64,000 nucleotides of DNA from Sediminibacterium sp. KACHI17 (GTDB taxonomy: Bacteria > Bacteroidota > Bacteroidia > Chitinophagales > Chitinophagaceae), in assembly GCF_040362915.1 (NCBI RefSeq), contig NZ_AP029612.1:868001-932000 (forward strand), given 5' to 3'. The notes under the pieces are model-generated. The model was given only the letters and a program-made list of their open reading frames with translations. It was not told the DNA's origin and did no database searches. Below are positions 33,183-40,595 of this stretch, piece after piece. The translations under genes were made by a program, and so were the position numbers. Position 1 is the first letter of the stretch; each line of letters begins with the position of its first letter.

Positions 33183-33336
33183 ATGCCCAGCATAAACTCA
33201 GTTTCTTTAGTGCATCCCGACTTCAGTCGGGAGGGGCCGCGGTTCGAACCCGTGTGCTCCCACCAAAAAAATATCTCCCTTTGACGGATGTTTTTTTATT
33301 CATCCATTTTTACGGTTTCATTATTGATTCGATCTA

Positions 33337-33344
33337 TAATTTTG
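33337..33344 (+). promoter_or_regulatory. -7-like element immediately before clpS
   Basis: TAATTTTG matches TAnnTTTG exactly but lies only 4 nt before the clpS ATG, so transcription from it would give a leaderless or near-leaderless mRNA. No TTG is seen at -33, so it may be chance. Confidence 0.25.
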
Positions 33345-33348
33345 CATT

Positions 33349-33654
33349 ATGACCGTAATTGTGAATACGACTTCCCCACGTCCATGGGAATCACAGGATG
33401 AAGATGTGATGGTTGAAACCACCACCCCTTATCAGTTGATCGTGTGGAATGACGAAGTGAATACTTTCGAATGGGTCATCGAAACTTTGATGGAAGTCTG
33501 CGGACATTCTCATGAACAAGCAGAACAAAGCGCGCTTATCATTCACTTTCAGGGTAAATACGCAGTCAAAAAAGGCGATTACGATACCCTCAAACCCATG
33601 TGTGATGCCATCACAGACCGCGGTATTGGTGCAACTATAGAAAACATAAAATAA
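33349..33654 (+). CDS. clpS: ATP-dependent Clp protease adaptor ClpS
   Basis: A 101-residue adaptor that delivers N-degron substrates to ClpAP in the cytoplasm. The flexible N-terminal tail precedes the ClpS core: PYQLIVWNDEVNTFEWVIET (the NDxxxT motif binding the N-terminal residue), then CGHSHEQAEQSALIIHFQGK and YAVKKGDYDTLKPMCDAITD. It is followed after 97 nt by aat, which adds Leu or Phe to protein N-termini; the pair makes a bacterial N-end-rule module. Its promoter may be the -7-like box at 33337. Confidence 0.96.
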   Translation: MTVIVNTTSPRPWESQDEDVMVETTTPYQLIVWNDEVNTFEWVIETLMEVCGHSHEQAEQSALIIHFQGKYAVKKGDYDTLKPMCDAITDRGIGATIENIK

Positions 33655-33747
33655 GAAATAAGAAACAGAGAAATGAGAAAGTATTTCAATTAATCAACTA
33701 ATATCATTTCATATTCCTTATTTCATATTCCTTATTTCTCATTTTGT
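33655..33747. repeat. Inverted TTATTTC/AAATGAGAAA word repeat between clpS and aat
   Basis: The clpS-aat spacer starts AATAAGAAATAAGAAACAGA and ends TATTCCTTATTTCTCATTTT. Arms 33671-33680 (AAATGAGAAA) and 33735-33744 pair perfectly around a 54-nt AT-rich loop. The pyrimidine-rich half repeats CATATTCCTTATTT twice. It is related in word content to 30226-30312. Confidence 0.65.
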
Positions 33748-33751
33748 ATTT

Positions 33752-34396
33752 ATGCCTTTACACGCTCTCACTTCCACTCTCTGGTTTCCTCCTGTCTCAG
33801 ATGCTTTGGAAGATGGATTATTGGCCATGGGTGGAGATGTTTCCGTTGAAAGATTGTTACTGGCCTATCGCAATGGTATCTTTCCATGGTATGATGATAC
33901 TCCCCCATTATGGTGGAGCCCCGATCCAAGATTTGTATTGATACCTGATGAATTGAAAGTAAGCAAAAGCATGCAACAGCTCATCAAGAAGAAAACATTT
34001 ACATTCAAAACCAATACTGCTTTTGGTGATGTCATTACGCATTGCCAATCACTCCCTAGAAAAGGCCAAGATGGGACATGGATCACTGAGGAATTAAAAG
34101 AGGCTTTCATTGAACTACATCAACTTGGACATGCACATTCTGCGGAAACATGGGTCAATGATGAATTAGTAGGCGGCTTGTATGGTATTAAAATGGGACC
34201 TTTCTTTTTCGGAGAAAGCATGTTCAGCAAAGTGAGTAATGCCAGCAAATTTGCTTTCATTCATTGGGTAAAACAATTACAGCAAGAAGGGATAATACTT
34301 ATCGATTGCCAGGTACATACCGACCACCTGGAAAGCCTTGGTGCAAAAATGATTCCGAGAGCGCATTTTATTCGGTTGCTTAAACAACATATCTAG
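33752..34396 (+). CDS. aat: Leucyl/phenylalanyl-tRNA--protein transferase
   Basis: A 214-residue L/F-transferase that attaches Leu or Phe from aminoacyl-tRNA to N-terminal Arg or Lys, making substrates for ClpS. Characteristic blocks: FPPVSDALEDGLLAMGGDVS, LLLAYRNGIFPWYDD, PLWWSPDPRFVL, HSAETWVNDELVGGLYGI and FFFGESMFSKVSNASKFAFI. The length is normal for Bacteroidota. It is the second gene of the clpS-aat pair. A CTCTGCGGT repeat lies in the convergent spacer to DUF4294. Confidence 0.95.
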   Translation: MPLHALTSTLWFPPVSDALEDGLLAMGGDVSVERLLLAYRNGIFPWYDDTPPLWWSPDPRFVLIPDELKVSKSMQQLIKKKTFTFKTNTAFGDVITHCQSLPRKGQDGTWITEELKEAFIELHQLGHAHSAETWVNDELVGGLYGIKMGPFFFGESMFSKVSNASKFAFIHWVKQLQQEGIILIDCQVHTDHLESLGAKMIPRAHFIRLLKQHI

Positions 34397-34407
34397 CATT
34401 CACTCAT

Positions 34408-34447
34408 GTTCTCTGCGGTACATATTCGAGTAGTTCGCCACAGAGAA
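34408..34447. repeat. CTCTGCGGT dispersed element, copy 1
   Basis: TTCTCTGCGGT at 34409 followed by ATATTCGA shares 21 of 24 positions with the element at 59052. TTCTCTG (34409-34415) pairs with CAGAGAA (34441-34447). It lies between convergent genes. Confidence 0.65.
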
Positions 34448-34469
34448 TACGAGAACGCTGAGAAGCTTT

Positions 34470-35087
34470 TTAGCTTTTGTAACCGTACATGACTTCTACA
34501 TCACGCACGATCGTTTCCATATCGCGATCCTTATTATAGGGATCATAATTCTGCTTCAGGTTACTGCCAAATATCACTGCTATGGTCTGCCAAAAAGCAG
34601 CATTGAATCCGCCCTTGTATTCCTGGATGATCTCATAACAATTATTCCCGGTCTGACGATAGATCAATTTCATCAACACTTTACCTTGATACACCGAAAG
34701 CTTCGTTAGTTGATCGGCAAATTCTCGTTTCAGTTCTTTTTCTCTTGATTTAATAATGGCTCTTCGCTTTTGTTTATCAGATACATTCACGAGTCTTGCG
34801 TTGATCTCATTCATCACTTTACTGGCTGCTATAGCATAGGGATAAGTAACGTATACTGCATTACGCAAACGTGTCCACTCAGCCCAATGACGTTTCCATT
34901 TGCCGGTCAACTTACCAATGACTTCTACGGGAGGCAAAATACTTTCAGGGATCGTATCTCCTTCGGGTGTGATATAAGCATATACACGTACGGTATCATA
35001 GGGCCCCCGTTCTTGTGCAGAAAGGCACAATGAGGTCAGCAAAATGAGCACAATGCTCAACATAATATTTTTGCCAGGGACACGCAT
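34470..35087 (-). CDS. DUF4294 domain-containing secreted protein
   Basis: A 205-residue protein with an N-terminal signal (MLSIVLILLTSLCLSAQ from an internal Met at position 9, or from ATG 35087). DUF4294 is recognised by VRVYAYITPEGDTIPESILP, then AEWTRLRNAVYVTYPYAIAA and VLMKLIYRQTGNNCYEIIQE. It is a Bacteroidota-specific periplasmic family of unknown role, often near envelope or ribosome-assembly genes. Here it lies between aat (convergent) and ccmF (same strand, 142-nt gap). Confidence 0.88.
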   Translation of the reverse strand: MRVPGKNIMLSIVLILLTSLCLSAQERGPYDTVRVYAYITPEGDTIPESILPPVEVIGKLTGKWKRHWAEWTRLRNAVYVTYPYAIAASKVMNEINARLVNVSDKQKRRAIIKSREKELKREFADQLTKLSVYQGKVLMKLIYRQTGNNCYEIIQEYKGGFNAAFWQTIAVIFGSNLKQNYDPYNKDRDMETIVRDVEVMYGYKS

Positions 35088-35229
35088 TACTTAAAAATAG
35101 AACTAGTTTTTCTAATTAATGCTGCCTGTGAAGAAAAGTAACCCGGGAGATGGAACAGTTTTAACAAATCGGTTGCTGCTTGATGCCAATCAAAATCAAC
35201 AGCAGGCAGCAACCGTATATGAGGACGAT

Positions 35230-37686
35230 TTAAGAAGCCACTTTTAAGGTGTTCTTCGATTGACGATTTCTTTGAATGATAGACATTACAAAACCGATCA
35301 CCATGATCACGATACCGAGCCATAGTACATTGATCATCGGGAATTCATACACTTTCAATGTGATCAGATCCGTAATAGCGCCGCTTTCTTTGATACCTAT
35401 CTCCAATAAGCCTTTCTTCTCATCCTTTACCTTATTGAATTTAAGGATCAGACTTTGTGCGGTAACCGTATCCGGAATAGCCCTGAACTCATTACCTGTG
35501 ACTGCAATTCCCGGAGTAGCTGTGTACCTGCGACCATCTTTAGACAATACGGCTATATCAAGGAACAACGCTGTTTCACCTTGCGCGTATAGTTGAGATT
35601 TCTCTGTAGGGTTAACAGATACTTTATTCAGAACGAGTAAGCCATTGCTGTAAAACAAAGTATCACCGACACTGATCTCTCGATTGGTAAAACTGGTTGT
35701 GTCTTCAGAACTGTTTTCCTGGAAAGAAGTGATGTAAGCGAAAATATCTTTATGCCAGTAATGTTTCGCAGCCGGATTGGCAGCAAAACCCTCCATTCCC
35801 TTGTTATTCTTGATAACATCGGGATAGAGATTAAAAGAATCATCCCCTTGCTTTGCTTTGAATGAGATCTCGTAATAACGTTTACGGTCTCTTTCATTTA
35901 AAGTATCTTTTACATAGGTCACCATATATCGACCCATATCTGTAGCCACTCCTTTGAAAAGCGTGATATTTTCAGCAGGATTCCCTGCAGGGTTACCACG
36001 TTCTTTTGCATCTTCTTGTCTTAACGGTGTTACCCCTGTTGTATTCCAACTCAGTACCGTTTTCTTAGCAGATGAGATCAATATTCCCACGAGCACCAAT
36101 CCAAATCCAATATGTGCTACTGAAGCTCCGGCAGCTTTTAGCTTCCCTTTCAATCCTAAGAAGATATAAGAGCTATTGGCTACAACCGCATACACAGCTG
36201 AAAAAATAGCCAAATGAATCGCGAATAAAAATCCTGGACCTTTTTTATCATATCCGATCTCACCAAAGAAGCTAATAGATAAACTAATGATCACAGTGAT
36301 CAGTGTAGGTATCCAAATATGTTTACCAAAAAAACGTTTAGGTGTGTCTTTGTATTTCAGGTATTGTGTTAAAGCAGTCAGTACCCCGATGATGATCGCA
36401 ACAAATATCTGTATCTGATTATGCGCGAATTCCGGGTCTTCCGGAGGCGCAATATTGGTTCCGAATAATTTGTTGAATACAGGTGTAGAGGTCTTTGCAA
36501 TGATCACCATACCTGATAAGAACAACACCAATGACCCGATGAACATCCAAAACTCACGACTATATGTGTTCTCCTCTTTTTGAATAGATGGAATTGATTT
36601 ATAGCTTTTGAAATACAATGCCAATGCAGGTACAAAGAACACCAATACAAACAATAGTAATTGAGTATTCATACCCAGATCTGTAAAAGCATGTACTGAA
36701 GTATCACCAAGCACTCCACTTCTGGTCAAAAAAGTTGAATATAAAATGAGTGAGAACGTAATGATATAAAAAAAGTAAGTAGGTCTGAGCGAATAACCGC
36801 TATGACGATAAATAAGATTGGTATGCAAACCGGCCACCAAAGTTAACCATGGCACCAATGAAGCATTCTCTACCGGATCCCAGGCCCAGTAACCACCAAA
36901 GGATAAACTTTCATATGCCCATGCAGCCCCCATCATGATCCCTGTTCCCAATACGGCTGCAGAGAAAGAAGCCCAAGGTAGTGATGGCTTTACCCACTCA
37001 TGTTTCTTACTCATCAAACCGGCAATTGCATAAGCAAAGGGAACGATAGTAGATGCAAAACCTAAGAACAGAATCGGCGGATGGATCACCATCCAATAGT
37101 TCTGCAATAATGTATTCAGTCCCGTACCATCTTTGATCAAACTGAGATAATCAGGTCTTTCGAGTATCGGCCAATCAAACTCATTGCGCAATAACACAAA
37201 AGGACTACTTCCGATCTTCACGCCAAAAATGTATACACCCAATAACATGGTGGCAAGAGCAAACTGTGCAAAGCTCATCACCGTCATCACCCCTGCTTCC
37301 CAGGCTTTGGCACGCCAGATCAATACCCAGCCCAATACACAATGCCAAAAACTCCACAACATGAAACTCCCCTCTTGTCCTTCCCAGAAACAACTCAACA
37401 GATATTCCATCTGCAGACTTCTGTCGCTATGGTTGTATGCATACTTATATTCGAAAAGATGATTGGAGATGATATAATACAAAATACCAAACATGGCAAG
37501 AACACTGATCGTCTCTACCAGAAATGCCACACGTGCCATTCTGATCCAACCAACTCTCTCACTATCCAGACTGATACGACTTGCCTTAAAATAAGCAATG
37601 GTAGCGATCAGTGATGCTACCAATGATAAAACTGCAAAAAAATGACCTGCCTGTCCGGGTAGTAAATGTTCTCCTAAATATTGCAT
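35230..37686 (-). CDS. ccmF: Cytochrome c maturation heme-lyase subunit CcmF/CcsA-like
   Basis: An 818-residue inner-membrane protein with about 13-15 helices. The WWD-type heme-handling motif is visible as GGYWAWDPVENASLVPWLTL, with flanking VIHPPILFLGFAS and SLILYSTFLTRSGVLGDTSV. A large periplasmic segment (~residues 560-770) precedes a final helix. CcmF receives heme from CcmE and joins it to apocytochrome c. ccmE lies upstream at 37734 with a 47-nt gap, so the order ccmE-ccmF is operonic. Other Ccm genes are outside the window. A 10-bp hairpin (35170-35179 with 35206-35215) lies downstream. Confidence 0.9.
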   Translation of the reverse strand: MQYLGEHLLPGQAGHFFAVLSLVASLIATIAYFKASRISLDSERVGWIRMARVAFLVETISVLAMFGILYYIISNHLFEYKYAYNHSDRSLQMEYLLSCFWEGQEGSFMLWSFWHCVLGWVLIWRAKAWEAGVMTVMSFAQFALATMLLGVYIFGVKIGSSPFVLLRNEFDWPILERPDYLSLIKDGTGLNTLLQNYWMVIHPPILFLGFASTIVPFAYAIAGLMSKKHEWVKPSLPWASFSAAVLGTGIMMGAAWAYESLSFGGYWAWDPVENASLVPWLTLVAGLHTNLIYRHSGYSLRPTYFFYIITFSLILYSTFLTRSGVLGDTSVHAFTDLGMNTQLLLFVLVFFVPALALYFKSYKSIPSIQKEENTYSREFWMFIGSLVLFLSGMVIIAKTSTPVFNKLFGTNIAPPEDPEFAHNQIQIFVAIIIGVLTALTQYLKYKDTPKRFFGKHIWIPTLITVIISLSISFFGEIGYDKKGPGFLFAIHLAIFSAVYAVVANSSYIFLGLKGKLKAAGASVAHIGFGLVLVGILISSAKKTVLSWNTTGVTPLRQEDAKERGNPAGNPAENITLFKGVATDMGRYMVTYVKDTLNERDRKRYYEISFKAKQGDDSFNLYPDVIKNNKGMEGFAANPAAKHYWHKDIFAYITSFQENSSEDTTSFTNREISVGDTLFYSNGLLVLNKVSVNPTEKSQLYAQGETALFLDIAVLSKDGRRYTATPGIAVTGNEFRAIPDTVTAQSLILKFNKVKDEKKGLLEIGIKESGAITDLITLKVYEFPMINVLWLGIVIMVIGFVMSIIQRNRQSKNTLKVAS

Positions 37687-37733
37687 GATTAATTGAATTC
37701 TGTCAGGGAATAAAAATCAGGAACCTTCATAAC

Positions 37734-38153
37734 TTAATTGGTCACTTCTTTGTTCATCTCAGGCTGTTGTTGCATGGCTTTTGGATCATCCTTGTATTTC
37801 GAAGGACATTTCAACAGGATATCCTTGCATTCAAAATGATCGCCCTGCATTTTTCCTTTTAAAACAAGACGTTCACTTTTCTCCATATCGGTGGGTTTAT
37901 TATTATGGTACACCACTTTAATGCTATTACCCAAGGTATCCACAGCTGTAAAAGTCAAATAATTCGGATTTTTCACTGCATCATATTCCAAAGGCTGTGT
38001 TTTATCCAACTTAGCGATCAGGTTCACAAACTTTCCTTCTTTCTGCTTGGCAGATGCAATGGTTTCATACGTGGTCAAATCGCCTGTATAACTGATCAAT
38101 ACTACAATAGCAGCTGCAATGAGAACCAATATGATGATATGTGTTTTTTTCAT
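37734..38153 (-). CDS. ccmE: Periplasmic heme chaperone CcmE, CxxxY type
   Basis: From ATG 38153 the protein has 139 residues: one membrane anchor (MKKTHIIILVLIAAAIVVLI) and an OB-fold periplasmic domain. The start 66 nt upstream is rejected because it adds a non-conserved tail and would overlap the promoter box. The heme-binding position reads LLKCPSKYKDD, so the canonical His of HxxxY is Cys116 with Tyr120 kept: a CxxxY type. It carries heme covalently from the CcmABCD side to CcmF. A TACTTTTG box 19 nt upstream probably drives ccmE-ccmF. Confidence 0.9.
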   Translation of the reverse strand: MKKTHIIILVLIAAAIVVLISYTGDLTTYETIASAKQKEGKFVNLIAKLDKTQPLEYDAVKNPNYLTFTAVDTLGNSIKVVYHNNKPTDMEKSERLVLKGKMQGDHFECKDILLKCPSKYKDDPKAMQQQPEMNKEVTN

Positions 38154-38171
38154 GTCGACCTTTTTACGCTG

Positions 38172-38198
38172 CAAAAGTAGCCCAAAATGAACAAGCAA
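38172..38198 (-). promoter_or_regulatory. Promoter of ccmE-ccmF
   Basis: On the minus strand TTG (38198-38196) and a perfect TAnnTTTG box, TACTTTTG (38179-38172), are separated by 16 nt. The box ends 19 nt before the ccmE start at 38153. Confidence 0.45.
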
Positions 38199-38256
38199 CG
38201 CCTGATGTTTGTCTGGCAATCTTGTTAAAACAGATTTCTTTCCACAATTTTAGGAC

Positions 38257-38793
38257 ATGGAGCAGGAGAACCCTTCAGAAACAAACACATTACAGGAATA
38301 TAAAAAATTCATGGCCAGGATCATTGCCGGTTGGTTATTCCTGATCTTTTTATGTCTTTGGATGTCCAATGCCCTCCCCTTTGATCATGTAGATTTTCCC
38401 GGATTCATAGACCCAAGTTATTTCCAAGTAGATGTCTGGAAATGGATCTTTACTTCCACCTTTCTACTCATTTTTCTGATCCTCCCCGGGCGTTATACCG
38501 CCATTATACTTGCTTTTTTAATGGGATTTTTCATTTATACCTATTTATACACCGGACGTGCCCTTTTTAATCCGGCTTTTGTATGGGTCTTAATCCCTTT
38601 TGCACTACCCGACCGCTGGTTTTTGGAAGGATGGCTGGGACTCAAATGGATCTTATTGATCAGTCTATTACTTCATGCCTGGTGGCTACCACTATCTGTA
38701 AAAGCCATTCCGGGTTATACCTTGTACCTGATACCCTTTATCGCATGGGAATACCTGTTCAAGTCATTCATGGAGAAATATGAGCCGAAATAA
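38257..38793 (+). CDS. Membrane protein of unknown function, 178 aa
   Basis: A 178-residue inner-membrane protein with five predicted helices: ~25-45 (IAGWLFLIFLCLWMSNALP), ~65-85 (FTSTFLLIFLILPG), ~88-107, ~117-150 and ~155-170. The N-terminus is short and charged; the end is a basic tail (MEKYEPK). I see no family motif. It is divergent from ccmE, with about 100 nt between the starts, and precedes the ureohydrolase gene. Hydrophobic organisation and a clean start support a real gene, the function unknown. Confidence 0.72.
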   Translation: MEQENPSETNTLQEYKKFMARIIAGWLFLIFLCLWMSNALPFDHVDFPGFIDPSYFQVDVWKWIFTSTFLLIFLILPGRYTAIILAFLMGFFIYTYLYTGRALFNPAFVWVLIPFALPDRWFLEGWLGLKWILLISLLLHAWWLPLSVKAIPGYTLYLIPFIAWEYLFKSFMEKYEPK

Positions 38794-38902
38794 CCCTGAA
38801 TGGTATACGCAATGCTCAAATTATCCATGCTGAGCGGCACAAACAGTCATAATTCCGAAAAATGCGCCTAACTTGCGCCCTGTTTGCAATCTAAGAAATA
38901 TC

Positions 38903-39937
38903 ATGACCGATCTATCACAGTTTGACCCCAACACGGTTGGTAATCCCAACAACAACATTTTCGGACTCCCTTTTTCTGAAGAAGATGCACGCCTCGTGAT
39001 CCTTCCTGTTCCCTGGGAAGTAACCGTGAGTTATGGTGCCGGCACAGCACGCGCAGCAGAGCATGTGTTAAAAGCCAGTATTCAAGTGGATCTCTTTGAC
39101 GCTGATGTTCCAGGTGGATGGAAACAGGGTTATTACATGAAAGAGACCAACAAAAAGATCTTGTTGAAAAGTGATTACCTGCGTAAAGAGGCTGAATTAT
39201 ACATCGACTATATCTCTCACGGCGATGAAGTGGAAAAGAATAAGTTCATGTGCAAAAGCCTTAAAGAGATCAATGAAGGCAGTGTAATGATGAACCAGTG
39301 GGTATATGAAGAAACAAAAGCTTTGTTGGACAAAGGCAAATTGGTTGGATTATTAGGCGGTGATCACAGCACCCCTCTTGGTTTCATGAAAGCTCTCGCT
39401 GAAAAACATGGCGACTTTGGTATTCTTCAAATAGATGCACACTGCGATCTTAGAAAAGCATATGAGAATTTCGTTTATTCCCATGCGTCAGTGATGTACA
39501 ATGCATTGAATGAAATTCCACAGATTACCAAATTGGTGCAAGCAGGCATTCGTGATTTCTGTGAAGAAGAATGGGATTATATCTGCAACAGCAACTTTAG
39601 AGTTATTACTTACTTCGATAAGAACATTCAAGAAAGAAAATTTGAAGGTGATACCTGGAAACATATCGCAGATGAGATCGTAAATCAACTCCCTGAAAAA
39701 GTATACATCAGTTTCGATATCGATGGACTGGATCGCAAATACTGTCCAAATACTGGTACGCCGGTACAAGGTGGATTTGAAACAGAAGAAGTATTGTATC
39801 TTTTCAAAAAGGTGAAAGAGAGTGGCAGACAATTGATCGGATTTGATCTGGTTGAGATCGGAGTCGGACAAACAGATTGGGATAGCAACGTAGGAGCTCG
39901 TTTATTGTGGAGACTCTGTAACCTGATGATCAAATAA
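38903..39937 (+). CDS. Ureohydrolase (agmatinase/arginase family)
   Basis: From ATG 38903 the product has 344 residues; an ATG at 38873 is also in frame. The binuclear Mn2+ ligands are present: GGDHSTPLG, DAHCDLR and SFDIDGLDRKYCPNTGTP. The last motif contains the DxD pair and TGTP block of the family. It hydrolyses agmatine, arginine, formimidoylglutamate or a related guanidino compound, releasing urea or a related product; in Bacteroidota this clade is usually annotated as agmatinase. It stands at the head of the plus-strand run ureohydrolase-membrane protein-radical SAM-DMT-MFS-TauE. Confidence 0.9.
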   Translation: MTDLSQFDPNTVGNPNNNIFGLPFSEEDARLVILPVPWEVTVSYGAGTARAAEHVLKASIQVDLFDADVPGGWKQGYYMKETNKKILLKSDYLRKEAELYIDYISHGDEVEKNKFMCKSLKEINEGSVMMNQWVYEETKALLDKGKLVGLLGGDHSTPLGFMKALAEKHGDFGILQIDAHCDLRKAYENFVYSHASVMYNALNEIPQITKLVQAGIRDFCEEEWDYICNSNFRVITYFDKNIQERKFEGDTWKHIADEIVNQLPEKVYISFDIDGLDRKYCPNTGTPVQGGFETEEVLYLFKKVKESGRQLIGFDLVEIGVGQTDWDSNVGARLLWRLCNLMIK

Positions 39938-39941
39938 TAAG

Positions 39942-40514
39942 ATGGCGGCAAAGACCTTTGATTATATTGTTGTATTAAAACAACGCAGTTTTAAATTGGT
40001 AGACAATATCAGCATCATGATGTTGTTATTGGCCGTGATCGTTCTTTTAGAAGATGCCTTGACCCCTTTTTCCAATGCATCTGTGATGCCATTCACGATC
40101 GCAACACTGATACTGGGCTGGATCATTTTCACTTATGCAAGAAAAAGTAATGACAAGGTTGGATATTACAGGATCGGGCTTTTATTTGCCGCATGGGGTT
40201 TGTTCATTACACTGAAGTCTCCTTATGTATGGATATTCGCCGTGTATGTTATTGCTGCTGTAATGGAGAAACAAGTAAAATTTCCAAGAGAGATCGCTTT
40301 TGATGAGCATGAAGTAGTATTCAATACTTTTCCTCGTAAACATTACAAGTGGAATGAGCTGAGCAATGTTGTTTTGAAAGATGGTTTATTGACCCTTGAT
40401 TTCAAAAACAACAAATTACTACAGAAAGAAATTGATTCGCAAACTACCCCTCAGTTAGAGAAAGAATTCAATGAGTTCTGCAGATCGATAATATCTAAAG
40501 TAGAAGTGAAATAG
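39942..40514 (+). CDS. Membrane protein with C-terminal bPH-like domain, function unknown
   Basis: A 190-residue protein 4 nt after the ureohydrolase stop. Residues ~15-105 contain four short hydrophobic segments (ISIMMLLLAVIVLLED, TIATLILGWIIFTY and two following). A soluble C-terminus (~110-190) has EIAFDEHEVVFNTFPRKHYK and LKDGLLTLDFKNNKLLQKEI, which looks like a bacterial PH-like (bPH) domain. Close spacing implies co-transcription with the ureohydrolase. No direct function can be assigned. Confidence 0.75.
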   Translation: MAAKTFDYIVVLKQRSFKLVDNISIMMLLLAVIVLLEDALTPFSNASVMPFTIATLILGWIIFTYARKSNDKVGYYRIGLLFAAWGLFITLKSPYVWIFAVYVIAAVMEKQVKFPREIAFDEHEVVFNTFPRKHYKWNELSNVVLKDGLLTLDFKNNKLLQKEIDSQTTPQLEKEFNEFCRSIISKVEVK

Positions 40515-40595
40515 AATAGCGGGGCTTGACCTGTACTTACCGGATGCTTTCATAAATGTTCTTTAATATTGGGGGCTATCATAAATCAAATAATC

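Larger units (their letters stand above)
32993..33262 (+). repeat. Tandem triplication of the tRNA-Val 3' end with terminator and palindrome
   Basis: The tRNA segment CCGCGGTTCGAACCCGTG plus TGCTCCCA (3' half of the gene) begins at 32993, 33114 and 33237, giving period lengths of 121 and 123 nt. The difference is two extra A residues in the second unit. Each unit carries CAGAATAAAAA, the same terminator stem, a linker TATGCCCAGCATAAACTCAG, and an 18-nt palindrome TCCCGACTTCAGTCGGGA before the next tRNA tail. The last tail ends ACCA at 33262-33265, unlike the ACAG of the first two. The 5' half of the tRNA is not duplicated, so copies two and three cannot be tRNAs. Confidence 0.9.

Noticed and set aside
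32993-33262. Regular spacing of identical units suggesting a CRISPR array
   Set aside because: Only three repeats with 121-123 nt periods, near-identical spacers and clear tRNA identity; no cas genes nearby.
32944-33265. Active prophage or integrative element at the tRNA-Val locus
   Set aside because: No integrase, excisionase or cargo genes lie in the window; only short tail repeats remain.
33008-33352. Plus-strand open frame across the tRNA tail repeats, and its minus-strand mirror (32978-33193)
   Set aside because: Both are translations of the duplicated tRNA tail, terminator and palindrome; the repeated peptide follows the 121/123-nt DNA unit and has no independent coding signal.
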